Shown here: one piece after another, positions 1 to 8,543 of the stretch
How positions within the stretch are numbered: the stretch's first letter is position 1
Layout of the letters: each line of letters opens with the position of its first letter
Assembly: GCA_029248675.1 (NCBI GenBank)
Contig: JAQWIX010000022.1
Location: 1 to 33,222 of the forward strand
DNA: 33,222 bases
Reading direction: 5' to 3'
DNA from: Pseudomonadales bacterium
GTDB lineage: Bacteria; Pseudomonadota; Gammaproteobacteria; Pseudomonadales; Azotimanducaceae
Program-made: the position numbers and the translations under genes
The notes under the pieces: model-generated
Told to the model about the DNA's origin: nothing
The model's database searches: none
Seen by the model: only the letters and a program-made list of their open reading frames with translations

Positions 1-834
1 CGACCAATCCGGTGGCAGTAGCACTGGGCGCGGATCAAATTCTGCCCATTTGGCTCGCTGGCCGCGCACGATGACTTCAGCGTACTTACCGTTAGCGGTT
101 AGGTTAGTGATGGGGATGGCGTGGGCGGCGGAATAGGCACAGAGCAGCAGCGGGCGCGGTTTCGCCGCCCGGTTTGGCGCAGATCCGTGAACGCATCGGC
201 AGTTGTGTGCTGTGATTGATCCGGCGCGGCCACCCAAATAGATCGCGCTCTCCAAGTCTAGATGTGAAATATCCTCGTCGTTTAACGCACCAGTCCACTG
301 GCCGGATTCATCGTACAGGTTGTAAAGCGGACCATTGTGGCTGTTGGGTATGACGCCCATGGGAGACATATCGTCGGTGACATCGTCAAGGTAGACACCT
401 AGGGTCAGCACTTGATAGTTGGTATGGGGCCAGAACTGGATGTCTTGGTGCCACTTTACTTCCTCGCCGCCGCCGCTCCATTTGAAGTTAAGCTTCGAGT
501 GGTGGAATTTGATATTCGGCCCGAGCAAATCCTCGGCCACATCAACAAAGGGACCCTGGCTAGCGAATTCCCAATAGGTGTCGTGAAAGTCTGTTGGGGA
601 GTTCAGCCGCCGTATGCGCGGCTCTTCGGCGCTATGGCTTGCCTCTAAGTCAAAACGCTTGTCCTTGCCTTGGACGCCCCGGCTAAGCTCAATGAATTGC
701 TTGGTTACATCCTGAAGCCTGCTAAGCCACGGTTCGCCTACCAATCTTTCAACGCCGATGAAGCCGTCACGAAAGTAAGCCTCGCGCTGACGTTGGCTCA
801 GTATCTTAGCTGGACGTTCAATAATCGCTTTCAT
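1..834 (-). CDS. Phytanoyl-CoA dioxygenase (PhyH)-like protein, partial (C-terminus off left edge)
   Basis: Reading the minus strand from an ATG at 834 gives 278 codons with no stop before the left edge. The protein looks like a PhyH-family non-heme Fe(II)/2-oxoglutarate dioxygenase. The iron-binding HxD is at H129/D131 in the context VKWHQDIQFW. The distal His is H216 in VHGSAPN, and R227 is placed to bind 2-oxoglutarate. Sequence between them, such as the LGVYLDDV strand and the MGVIPNSHNG turn, fits the double-stranded beta-helix. Family members hydroxylate diverse small molecules, so the substrate is unknown. It is the last visible gene of a minus-strand run, 24 nt after the preceding stop. 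The ribosome site is weak, so the start is less certain than the family call. Most PhyH proteins are about 260-310 residues, so little is probably missing. Confidence 0.85.
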   Translation of the reverse strand, partial: MKAIIERPAKILSQRQREAYFRDGFIGVERLVGEPWLSRLQDVTKQFIELSRGVQGKDKRFDLEASHSAEEPRIRRLNSPTDFHDTYWEFASQGPFVDVAEDLLGPNIKFHHSKLNFKWSGGGEEVKWHQDIQFWPHTNYQVLTLGVYLDDVTDDMSPMGVIPNSHNGPLYNLYDESGQWTGALNDEDISHLDLESAIYLGGRAGSITAHNCRCVHGSAPNRAAKPRPLLLCAYSAAHAIPITNLTANGKYAEVIVRGQRAKWAEFDPRPVLLPPDWS

Positions 835-858
835 CGTGAATCACTCGCTGCGGGGCGG

Positions 859-1296
859 CTAGTCGGCCTTTGATTGGCCAGACAGGCGGCAGAAAAGATA
901 GCCGCCAATGCCGCCGGCAACACCTTGGGCCAGCAGGCCCCAGAGTGTTCGCGTAGGCGCGATACCCGACAGGCCTAGAACAGCCTTCATGATCACGTGC
1001 ATGGCCAGCAGAGCCACAAACCCTGCTGACACGTAGCCGATCATGCGCAGGTGCGGGTTTTTTCGTATCACAGCGAATGCCACGGGCAACCCCAGCAGCA
1101 GGCTAACGGCTACTAGAGGCAAGTAAATGTCCGTCATGCCGGATACATCGTGGACAATTGCTCCCAAACGCTGGGACATGGTTACGTCAAAACCCAAGCC
1201 GGTTACCGCGGCAATGTTGCCCTGACTGATAAACAGTGCGCCGAAGCAATAAGCGACTATGACGGCGGCAATGTAGGAGCCGAGTGTTCTAGTCAT
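859..1296 (-). CDS. Four-helix integral membrane protein, unknown function
   Basis: A 145-residue hydrophobic protein with four likely membrane helices at about residues 7-27, 57-77, 86-108 and 117-137. The loops are short and the C-terminus is hydrophilic (RLSGQSKAD). I do not recognise a named family or catalytic motif. An AGGAG ribosome site lies 9 nt before the ATG, inside the end of the upstream dehydrogenase gene. Only 3 nt separate the two genes, so they are almost certainly co-transcribed. Position between a periplasmic PQQ-type dehydrogenase and a dioxygenase allows a role as membrane anchor or partner, but nothing in the sequence shows this. Confidence 0.75.
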   Translation of the reverse strand: MTRTLGSYIAAVIVAYCFGALFISQGNIAAVTGLGFDVTMSQRLGAIVHDVSGMTDIYLPLVAVSLLLGLPVAFAVIRKNPHLRMIGYVSAGFVALLAMHVIMKAVLGLSGIAPTRTLWGLLAQGVAGGIGGYLFCRLSGQSKAD

Positions 1297-1299
1297 GAT

Positions 1300-2427
1300 T
1301 CAGTTCTCCTGATCGCTGCTGGCAGCGGCGTTTGATAAATCATCGGGTACCACACGAATAACCCGGCCCTGGTCGCTGTCCGTGAGTATGTACAGCATGC
1401 CATCGGGTCCAACGCGCACGTCGCGAATACGCTCGCCGATTTCTGCGAATAAGATTTCCTCGGAAACGCTATCGCCGACAAAGGTGAGCTTGCGTACGTC
1501 GGAATCAACCAGCGTGCCAACAAACAGAGCGCCTTGCCATTGGGGGAATGCGTCACCCTGATATAGGGCTAAGCCCGATGCACCAATGCTGGGATCCCAA
1601 AATATCAGTGGTTCCTCCACTCCCGGAGCAGTGCGCAGGGGCGAGATATAGGCGCCAGAGTAGTTAACGCCCTTGGTTACTGCCGGCCAGCCGTAGTTTG
1701 CGCCGGGTATAATCCGATTTAGCTCGTCGCCGCCCTTGGCTCCGTGCTCATGGGAGTAAAGTTCGCCAGTATCAGGGTCGAATACCAAGCCTTGAGGATT
1801 GCGGTGGCCGTAAGACCACACGGCAGGGTGTCCTTGGCCACCATCAGCGAAAGGGTTGTCCATTGGAATGCTGCCATCGCTGTTGATGCGTATCACTTTG
1901 CCCATCAGGTTGAAGGTATCTTGGGCTGCCTCTCGATATTCAAATCCATCCCCAGTGGTCATAGCCAATGTGCCGTCGGGTAGAAATTGCATCTTGCCGC
2001 CGTAGTGGACTGGGGTATCTTTCAATGGAGACACGGTAAATATTGGGGTTAGGTTCTCGACCCGGCTGCCGTTCAGGGTGCCACGAACAATGCGGGTGCC
2101 GTTGGCTTCAGGGGTCCCGTGGGCTAGAGAAAGGTAGATGCGCTGATTGGTGGCGAATTTCGGGTCAAGGGTGATATCGAAGTATCCGCCCTGGCTTAGC
2201 ACGTAGCTTTCCGGCAGCCCTTCTAGTGTGCTGACGGACTGCCCTGTGGCATCCATGCGCTGCACTTGACCACTGCGCAGAGCCACGAGATAGCCACCTT
2301 CGGGCAAGAAGGCAATCGACCAAGGGAAATTCAAGCCGTCTGCGACGGTTTGTAGCTTGTAGCTGGCCTGAGCGCTAATGCTGAGAAGCGGCAGTGCTAG
2401 AGCGATAAATGCGGTTAGAGCGCGAAT
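1300..2427 (-). CDS. PQQ-dependent aldose sugar dehydrogenase (YliI/GSDH family), periplasmic
   Basis: A six-bladed beta-propeller of the glucose/sorbosone dehydrogenase family, which oxidises aldoses to lactones with pyrroloquinoline quinone in the periplasm. Family marks are the PWSIAFLPEGG opening, HYGGKMQFLPDG with the expected catalytic His (H141 in my numbering), YGHRNPQGL with the expected PQQ-contact Arg (R209), and EHGAKGGDELN. In this frame no ATG, GTG or TTG lies between the preceding stop (codon near 2470) and a TTG at 2334, which is already inside the propeller. Starting at ATT (2427) gives a clean signal peptide (RALTAFIALALPLLSISAQA) and 375 residues, close to YliI. An AGGAGA sits 6 nt before that ATT. 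The stop is 3 nt before the next gene. No PQQ biosynthesis gene is visible in the window. Confidence 0.88.
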   Translation of the reverse strand: MRALTAFIALALPLLSISAQASYKLQTVADGLNFPWSIAFLPEGGYLVALRSGQVQRMDATGQSVSTLEGLPESYVLSQGGYFDITLDPKFATNQRIYLSLAHGTPEANGTRIVRGTLNGSRVENLTPIFTVSPLKDTPVHYGGKMQFLPDGTLAMTTGDGFEYREAAQDTFNLMGKVIRINSDGSIPMDNPFADGGQGHPAVWSYGHRNPQGLVFDPDTGELYSHEHGAKGGDELNRIIPGANYGWPAVTKGVNYSGAYISPLRTAPGVEEPLIFWDPSIGASGLALYQGDAFPQWQGALFVGTLVDSDVRKLTFVGDSVSEEILFAEIGERIRDVRVGPDGMLYILTDSDQGRVIRVVPDDLSNAAASSDQEN

Positions 2428-2439
2428 GGTCTTTCTCCT
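2425..2439 (-). promoter_or_regulatory. Ribosome binding site and apparent ATT start codon of the aldose dehydrogenase
   Basis: On the minus strand AGGAGA (2439-2434) is followed by six bases and ATT (2427-2425). The reading frame then enters a typical Sec signal peptide. No conventional start codon in this frame could supply the signal peptide. ATT starts are known for infC and a few other genes and are linked to tight translational control. A base error in the source sequence is the main alternative. Confidence 0.6.
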
Positions 2440-2488
2440 GAGGTATATGTTGCCAATGACCTGAGTTACAACTTACAGGCGGTCCAAT

Positions 2489-5347
2489 TTAGGATCCGAA
2501 TCGGTATCGTACTTTAACCACCAACTGATCCGCCATGGGCTCGGCCCACGCCCGATCGAGCAAGTCACTAAAGTTGTCCTGCTGCAAGGAGCGGGTGATG
2601 TCCGATGCCCTGACGTAGACGATATAGAGGTCAGACAGCGGTGCGATTTCCCAGCGGTACCTGGCTTGGAATACCAAGTCAGAGATTGCAAAGGAGTCCG
2701 ATGGGCCCGCGGGTTTGATGGTCGGGATCAAGTCGCCTGGGGTAGCCGGAATTAAGTAAAACGCATCTTCTTCCGCTTCGATACCAACCCACTGAACGGA
2801 TGCTTTAAACTGCTGTTTAGCGCTCAAGAAGTATTCGGCTGTGAGGTTAGGGATCAGTCCCTTCGCATCAAAGGTGGTCATGTTGAGACCCTCTTGGTGC
2901 AACAGCCAGCCGTTCCGATCTTGATACTCTATGCCTGCCGACAAATTCATCCCATCCAACGGTCGCCAATTAAGGGCGGCTTTATAGTTGTAGCGATCAC
3001 CGCCCAAGTCCTCTTGCGCGTATCCCACTTCAAGGGAGTAGTTCAGCGCCTTGGCGGTATTCGACTCAAATTTTAGCGAAGCGCCGACGGTTTCCTCGGT
3101 GCGGAAAATACCGTTGCCAAAGCCGTTTAGGTCATCGTAGCGGCCGGGACCGAAATTCATCCTGCCCGTTAGGGTGGTCAAATTCTTGAAGGTGGACCGA
3201 TTGGAAATCGCGATAGCGCCGCGAGAGAAATAGCCGTCGGTGTTTTCTTGTACCGCGCCACGAACATCGAATTGGTTATTTCGCGCCCAGCTCAAATTAG
3301 AGGATGTGCGGGTATGAGCCGTACGTATCTGCCTGTAACCATTGCGGGCCTGATAGCCTAGGTCATTGATGTTCACGTATTTATCGAAGTAGTCGATACC
3401 CAGACGCTGACGCACGCCCTGGCGGAAGGTGTACTCAAAATCAACAAATCCACCGTATCCAGCCTTAACGCCGTCGAGGTCTGAGCGGAACGCCTGTCCA
3501 TCGACCTTTAATTTGCCGTCTTCGGTCAGTAGGTGCCAATCCAGCCCTGTGACATAGGCGTCCCGGTCATAGTGCTTGACCGCTGTAGTCAACAGGCCGA
3601 TGGCTTTGTAGCCTTTATCGTTGTTCTCATACAAAAAGCGCGCGACCCCGTAGTCGCTGCCATCTTGGGTAACGTTGATGTCTTGGCCATTTTGCATGGC
3701 TTTAAACCGAATTTCGTCTTCAAAGGCGGTTAGCAAGCCATAGCGGAAGTTGCCAATTTGCCCGGTTGCCTTGGCTGCCCCCAGCAGTTCTGCCGGTAGC
3801 CGGCTTTCGCGATCTGAAACCGTCTGGTCAGCACTGAGCGCAGGAGCCTGGGGGCTGCCGCCAATGCGGCGGGTGTTTATCAGCGTGGTGGGTGGGCCGC
3901 TGAGCCCAACCCCGCTGCTTCGCGTGTCTGCTCGAGGTGAGGCGACAAAAATCTCTTGGCCTTCCACAAAGAACAGGCGTTTTTCCGGGAAAAAGGTTTC
4001 GGTTGCGGACAAGTTGACGACAACGTCGTCTGATTCTACGTTGCCAAAATCCGGGTTCAGGGTGGCATTAAGCTGGAAATTGCTGGATGGGCGCCAAAAC
4101 AGGTCGGCTCCAACTTGGTATCGAGTTTCGTCGTCGATTTCGTCTTGGGTCACTGACGCAAACGGATAAATGTTGTACTGCTGTCGTGGGTTGATACCGC
4201 GCAGTTCCACCGGCTGCAGCACTGACAGGAATTTTGGTTTGGTGCTGGGCAAGGCGGGCCAACCCCATCGTTCGTCCAGGTAGGCAACTTTGCGTGACAT
4301 GTAGACGCCCATGTTGCGCACGTCCTTGGTGTTGGGCATTGAAACCGCGCTCCAAGGGATAAAGAACTCGGCAGACCAGCCTGTGTCAGTCTCAACAGAT
4401 GCGCCCCGCCAAGGACCGTCCCACTCATTCGAAAAACGGTATTCGGGTAAGACTGTGCCGTCCATCAAGGAATCGCCGAGATTGATGCCAAACCAGAATC
4501 CGTAGCGGCCTTCACCGGAGGTATCCAAGGTTAGATTGATGCTGTCTCGATTCAGACCAGCATAAACGTCCCGGCCGGAAAGCCGGCGGATCAGCGTATC
4601 CTTGGGTTGTTCAAGATCTGCGGCAATGTACAAACCCTTGTCGGTGTAAGCGAGCTTGATGTTGGTTGCATGGGGAGTGTCGGCCAAGGTGTCTGGTTCC
4701 AACACAACGAAATTACCGACAGTGGGCAGGGTGGACCAAAGAGTCTCGTTTAGTCGACCGTCCACCTTGATCGTGGCTTCTGCTTCCGTAGTTTTTCTGA
4801 TGCCAATGGCATTTTTCGGGGCGCTAGCACTTGGCTGATCTTCTAATCGTACTGTGATGCCTTTACTGCCGTTGAGTGCCACGGTATTGGCAGGTGCCGC
4901 GGGCGCTACCCCAGTGATAGCAGACCTAGACTGATCAGATCTGGCGTTTGTCGCGACATTGATGGCCTTGTTGGTCCCAGAGATGATGCGAGGGTTGTTC
5001 GTAGTAGGGCGTTCTGCGGCTACAATCCAAGCGCCGCTGATATTGGCTCGCTTTGCCGCCGCAACACCTGCTTGGGCAGAGGATCGGTTGCGATAGGCTT
5101 TCGATACCACGCGATAAACCTCGCCCGTTGAGGTGCGCGCCTTGATCACCCGATGCCCTGGGCCTAGGGTGGCATCCGCTTCCGCCAGAGCATTACGCGC
5201 ATTTTCAAGATTTGCGTAGCTGCCTACCGAGACCCGAAATTCGGTTTCTGCGTTGGCTGGAGTTGTAAACAACAGCAGACCCGTTGCCGTGGCAACCCTC
5301 GCCGCGCGACCAAGGTTAGTTCGCAAAGAATTCATCAGCTTTGACAT
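2489..5347 (-). CDS. SPOR domain - CBM9-like domain - DUF5916-type outer-membrane protein
   Basis: A 952-residue exported protein. The start is the ATG at 5347, with a GGAGA 5 nt upstream. It is followed by a signal peptide ending near TTPANA (residue 33). The frame stays open upstream to 5551, but that part lacks a signal and a ribosome site. Residues about 35-111 look like a SPOR domain (FRVSVGSYANLENARNAL, then VYRVVSKAYRNRSSAQ). A low-complexity linker runs to about 185. Residues about 190-355 match the CBM9-like domain found before DUF5916 (IKVDGRLNETLW, GLYIAADLEQP, WSAEFFIPWSAV). The rest alternates aromatic and polar residues as in a transmembrane beta-barrel and ends VKVRYRFGS. SPOR domains bind denuded septal peptidoglycan. 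The CBM9/DUF5916 part is usually found without SPOR. Probably first gene of the minus run; 61 nt precede the dehydrogenase start. Confidence 0.82.
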   Translation of the reverse strand: MSKLMNSLRTNLGRAARVATATGLLLFTTPANAETEFRVSVGSYANLENARNALAEADATLGPGHRVIKARTSTGEVYRVVSKAYRNRSSAQAGVAAAKRANISGAWIVAAERPTTNNPRIISGTNKAINVATNARSDQSRSAITGVAPAAPANTVALNGSKGITVRLEDQPSASAPKNAIGIRKTTEAEATIKVDGRLNETLWSTLPTVGNFVVLEPDTLADTPHATNIKLAYTDKGLYIAADLEQPKDTLIRRLSGRDVYAGLNRDSINLTLDTSGEGRYGFWFGINLGDSLMDGTVLPEYRFSNEWDGPWRGASVETDTGWSAEFFIPWSAVSMPNTKDVRNMGVYMSRKVAYLDERWGWPALPSTKPKFLSVLQPVELRGINPRQQYNIYPFASVTQDEIDDETRYQVGADLFWRPSSNFQLNATLNPDFGNVESDDVVVNLSATETFFPEKRLFFVEGQEIFVASPRADTRSSGVGLSGPPTTLINTRRIGGSPQAPALSADQTVSDRESRLPAELLGAAKATGQIGNFRYGLLTAFEDEIRFKAMQNGQDINVTQDGSDYGVARFLYENNDKGYKAIGLLTTAVKHYDRDAYVTGLDWHLLTEDGKLKVDGQAFRSDLDGVKAGYGGFVDFEYTFRQGVRQRLGIDYFDKYVNINDLGYQARNGYRQIRTAHTRTSSNLSWARNNQFDVRGAVQENTDGYFSRGAIAISNRSTFKNLTTLTGRMNFGPGRYDDLNGFGNGIFRTEETVGASLKFESNTAKALNYSLEVGYAQEDLGGDRYNYKAALNWRPLDGMNLSAGIEYQDRNGWLLHQEGLNMTTFDAKGLIPNLTAEYFLSAKQQFKASVQWVGIEAEEDAFYLIPATPGDLIPTIKPAGPSDSFAISDLVFQARYRWEIAPLSDLYIVYVRASDITRSLQQDNFSDLLDRAWAEPMADQLVVKVRYRFGS

Positions 5348-5669
5348 GTGTTCTCCCACCCACTCTGACAGCCGCCGTTTGATGGCGACGCGTTGGCTGT
5401 AGTTCCAACAATGAAAGATAATAGCTTCAAATTTTGGCCAGCGATATTTGCAAAATTCTAAGGTTTTGTGATGCGGGCCTGAGGGTGGCCAAAAACCGCT
5501 GTCAGAGCAAAGGCAGGCTAATGCCCAATACCAGTTCCGGTTAACAAACAAACGTCGAGTTGGTAAGGGACGGTAGCGCTGAAAGGCCGAGCAACATGGA
5601 TGGGTAAACCGTAAGGTTAAGAAATAGCTCTACGATGGCGGTTCGTACTTAATCGACAGGATCACAGCA
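5348..5669. other. Divergent intergenic region (322 bp) between the SPOR protein and the His-rich secreted protein
   Basis: No gene is supported. The minus frame is open across 5348-5551 but without coding-like sequence. It must hold promoters for both directions. On the minus strand TATTAT near 5419-5424 could be a -10 element but lacks a good -35 partner. On the plus strand a short AACC-GTAA-GGTT inverted repeat lies about 50 nt before the 5670 gene. No terminator, repeat or RNA gene was recognised. Confidence 0.4.
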
Positions 5670-6437
5670 ATGAAAATGAGCACAGTATGGGCGGCAAGAA
5701 GCATCACGAGATTGTTGATCTGGACCGCTTTGCTGGCCGGTACGCCGCAGATGGTGTTTTCCGCATCAGTCTCTGTGGACCAAGAAGCCACTCAGCCTCT
5801 GTCGCCAGCACAGCGCATTGAATACGTGACCAAGCTTGGCTTGATCCAAGGGCACTTGTGGGTAGCGGCCCAGCTTGTCGAAGCCGGACACCCGGAGTTG
5901 GGTGCCAAGCATGCTAAGCATCCGGGCCAAGAGGTGTATCAGGAGCTATCACCCTTTTTTAGTGCCACGAAATCTCGCGGATTCGCATCTGAGCTAGAGG
6001 CAATGTCCGGACGATTTCATGGGGAATCCAAAGCGGACTTTCGACGTGCTTACGTGGATGTGATGTCTACCGTTGCCAATATCGTGGATGCTCAAAGTCT
6101 GAGTGCTCAGGCGAAACTCAGGGTGGTTGGCGCTTTGGTGAAACAAGCTAGCATTGAATACCAAGCTGGGGTCAAAGATAGCGCCATTGTCGACTTGCAG
6201 GAGTATCAGGATGCACGGGGCTTTGTTGAGATTGCCCATGAGTTGCTGGCGAAGGATTCGCGGTTTCAAGGTGCTGCAAGTGGTCAAACAAACGAGCTAC
6301 TTGTGCAGATCAGGGCGGTGAAAATGTTGTGGCCCTCGCTTAAGCCCAGCGGAGAAATTCTGGGCGATGGTCATGAGTTGGCATTGCTATCGGCAACATT
6401 GGAAACCATGGCAAATGAACCGTCGGTAGCCTATTAA
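5670..6437 (+). CDS. Secreted helical protein with a His-rich N-terminal segment, unknown function
   Basis: A 255-residue protein with a likely signal peptide (basic start, hydrophobic LLIWTALLAGTPQMVF, cleavage near residue 32). The mature part is predicted mostly helical. Residues 56-90 carry H62, H74, H81 and H84 in the pattern GHL...AGHPELGAKHAKHP, which could bind a metal or heme. I do not recognise a named family. An AGGA lies about 9 nt before the first ATG; a second ATG two codons on is an alternative start. It stands alone on the plus strand between divergent genes, followed by 191 nt without a supported gene. The call of a real, exported protein is firm; its function is not known. 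Confidence 0.7.
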   Translation: MKMSTVWAARSITRLLIWTALLAGTPQMVFSASVSVDQEATQPLSPAQRIEYVTKLGLIQGHLWVAAQLVEAGHPELGAKHAKHPGQEVYQELSPFFSATKSRGFASELEAMSGRFHGESKADFRRAYVDVMSTVANIVDAQSLSAQAKLRVVGALVKQASIEYQAGVKDSAIVDLQEYQDARGFVEIAHELLAKDSRFQGAASGQTNELLVQIRAVKMLWPSLKPSGEILGDGHELALLSATLETMANEPSVAY

Positions 6438-6628
6438 CCGATGGACAAAGAACTCGCCACCACCGAGTCTTCTGACGCCGAGGACTTTGGAAAGAGATGC
6501 AAAGCGGTGGTGACAATCCAGTCGTCGATTGCTCTGATATGCTGTTGACTGGTCGCTTTTTGGGTTTTGCTTAGCCGCCTGATAGACATATGATTTAGCC
6601 AGAACATCTGATCGCTGGAGACCTATCG

Positions 6629-7240
6629 ATGCTGACACTGCACTTTGCCCCTAACTCCCGAGCCGGCCGAATCGTTTGGCTGCTGGAAGAACTCGGGTTG
6701 CCCTATGACATTAACAAAATGGCGTTCCACCCCCAGGACTTAAAGTCGGATGCGCATCGCGCTCGCCACCCGTTGGGTCGTGTGCCTGTGCTGGACGACG
6801 GCGACGTGCGCATCTTCGAGTCTGGTGCCATTGTGGAATATGTATTAGCGCGGCATAAAAACGGGGGTTTGAGGCCTAGTGAGGATGCACCGGAGTTTCC
6901 AGAGTACTTGCAATGGTTCCACTATTGCGAGGGCATGGTGATGCCGCCGGTGAACACTATTGTCGTACAAACGGTCTTGCTGCCGCCGGATCGCCGTGAT
7001 GAAACGGCTTTGAAACAGGCCCAGCGTTTGCTGACCAAGGCCTTGGAGCCGGTCAATGAAGCTTTGGCCGGGCGCGAGTATTTGATTGGTGATTTTTCCG
7101 CGGCGGATATCATGTTGGGTCACGCCTGCTTTATGAGCGACCGCTTGGGTTGTGTGGGGGAGGACATGCCTTCGCTAAAAGCTTATGTGGGACGCGTGGC
7201 CAGTCGACCAGCCTTTAAGACCGCTATCGAAATGCAGTAG
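6629..7240 (+). CDS. Glutathione S-transferase family protein
   Basis: 203 residues, the usual length for a cytosolic GST. The N-terminal thioredoxin-like half has the APNSRAGRIVWLLEEL helix, with a Ser near position 10 in the catalytic place used by beta/theta-like classes. It also has the cis-Pro segment GRVPVLDDGDVRIFESGAIVEY, whose ESGAI contacts glutathione. The C-terminal helical half includes LIGDFSAADIMLGH, the conserved N-capping box region. GSTs of this type conjugate or reduce electrophiles, and the substrate cannot be read from sequence. GGAG lies upstream of the ATG. The stop is 9 nt from the stop of the convergent serine hydrolase, leaving no room for separate terminators. Confidence 0.92.
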   Translation: MLTLHFAPNSRAGRIVWLLEELGLPYDINKMAFHPQDLKSDAHRARHPLGRVPVLDDGDVRIFESGAIVEYVLARHKNGGLRPSEDAPEFPEYLQWFHYCEGMVMPPVNTIVVQTVLLPPDRRDETALKQAQRLLTKALEPVNEALAGREYLIGDFSAADIMLGHACFMSDRLGCVGEDMPSLKAYVGRVASRPAFKTAIEMQ

Positions 7241-7249
7241 AAGACTCGA

Positions 7250-8449
7250 TCACTGTCTAGGCTGGGTCACGAAGTTCGCCAGTGCTTGAAACAGCGCCAT
7301 GGTCTGAGCCTCAGAGCGGTCGCTCCAAGCATCCTGCCATGCACTTTGTAGGGCGATGACTAGTTGACGGTTTGGGTCCACAAGGATGATTTGACCGAAA
7401 ATACCTTCTGCAGCGTAGACCCCGTCACCCAGTAACCACCAGAAATAACCGTAGCCGTCGCTGCCGGTTGAAGGGCTAGTGGACTGTTGCAGCCAGTCTG
7501 AGGGGAACGGACTGTTCTCTGCAGCATCTAAACTGTGGTCTAAAACGAACAAGCCAATACGCCCGTAATCCCTCAGGGTGGCACTGATGCAGCAACCGGC
7601 AAATTCGTCGCCGTTGGCGGCATCGAGCATCCAATAAGCGTTGTCGGATAAACCCGCGGGCTGAAACAGTTTTGCCCCAGCGTAATCGCTTAGATTGCCG
7701 CCAATGGCCTTTCTTAGGATGGCGCCGGCAATGTTGGTTTCGCCCGTGTTGTAGTTGAAGCGCTGGCCTGCTGGGGCCACGCGAGGCAGTTCACCCATGT
7801 AGGCAAAGCCCGCATCTTGTTCCACGGGCAGTTGCGCGATGTCGGATTGTCGATCTGCATAATCCTCGTTCCAAGCTACTCCAGAGGCCATGTGCAAAAT
7901 GTGTTTGATGCTTACCCCAGCGTAGCTGGTGTTTTTAAATTCAGGTAGATAGTCGGTAATTGGTGCATCAAGAGAAGAAATGAAGCCGTCTTTCAGGGCA
8001 GCTCCAAAGAGCAGACTCACAACAGACTTAGTTACCGAGAATGAAACCCAAGGTAGGTCGGCTCTGTGATTCAGACCGTAGTGCTCCACAACGATGTTGC
8101 CATTGTGAATCACTAAAATGCCCGCTGTGGGCTGAGCCCGCATATGGCTCTTTAGGTCCCAACTCTTGTTGTCAAAGTCATAAGTAAAGTTGCTTAAGTC
8201 TGCTAGTTGTTCCGGCAGTTCCCGAGGTTGAAGCGTTCCGGTAATGGGCCGTGTCGGAAACAGAGTATCGATGGCGGGAAAGCCAGCGAATTTTTCTTCC
8301 GCGGTCCAGTGAAGTACGTCTTGGGGGCTAGTCTGAGGACCAGTGGCTTCGACTGACAAATTGGCAGGACCAGCGGCGAGGGCAGTCTGGCCCGCCAAGA
8401 TCGTCGTGCTGGCGATAACGAAAAATTGGGTGAGTAGTGGGTGGGTCAT
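7250..8449 (-). CDS. Exported serine hydrolase, class C beta-lactamase / esterase fold
   Basis: 399 residues from the ATG at 8449, chosen because it starts a clear signal peptide (HPLLTQFFVIASTTILAGQTALA). The frame is open upstream to 8680 but overlaps the preceding gene with no signal. The catalytic S138-V-T-K141 lies in WVSFSVTKS, a Tyr-containing second motif is FNYNTGETN (Y233), and GIFGQIILVDP stands where the third motif (KTG-like) is found. This is the family of penicillin-binding-like esterases and 6-aminohexanoate-dimer hydrolase-like enzymes. True AmpC activity is unlikely because KTG is absent. It acts in the periplasm on an unknown ester or amide. It follows the OYE gene by 94 nt and may be co-transcribed. 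Confidence 0.9.
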   Translation of the reverse strand: MTHPLLTQFFVIASTTILAGQTALAAGPANLSVEATGPQTSPQDVLHWTAEEKFAGFPAIDTLFPTRPITGTLQPRELPEQLADLSNFTYDFDNKSWDLKSHMRAQPTAGILVIHNGNIVVEHYGLNHRADLPWVSFSVTKSVVSLLFGAALKDGFISSLDAPITDYLPEFKNTSYAGVSIKHILHMASGVAWNEDYADRQSDIAQLPVEQDAGFAYMGELPRVAPAGQRFNYNTGETNIAGAILRKAIGGNLSDYAGAKLFQPAGLSDNAYWMLDAANGDEFAGCCISATLRDYGRIGLFVLDHSLDAAENSPFPSDWLQQSTSPSTGSDGYGYFWWLLGDGVYAAEGIFGQIILVDPNRQLVIALQSAWQDAWSDRSEAQTMALFQALANFVTQPRQ

Positions 8450-8543
8450 AGTAGTTCTGTCTAATCTGGTGTCTGGGTCGGCGCCTCTAGCCACTGATGA
8501 CTCCTGGCAGCGAGTTAAATTCGCCAAGCCTAAGCCGGTGGCT

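Noticed and set aside
5348-5551. N-terminal extension of the SPOR protein
   Set aside because: The frame is open but Cys/Trp-rich, non-coding in look, and would bury the signal peptide; the ATG at 5347 has a ribosome site.
6387-6638. Minus-strand frame in the gap before the GST gene
   Set aside because: No ribosome site or recognisable domain, and it overlaps both neighbouring genes.
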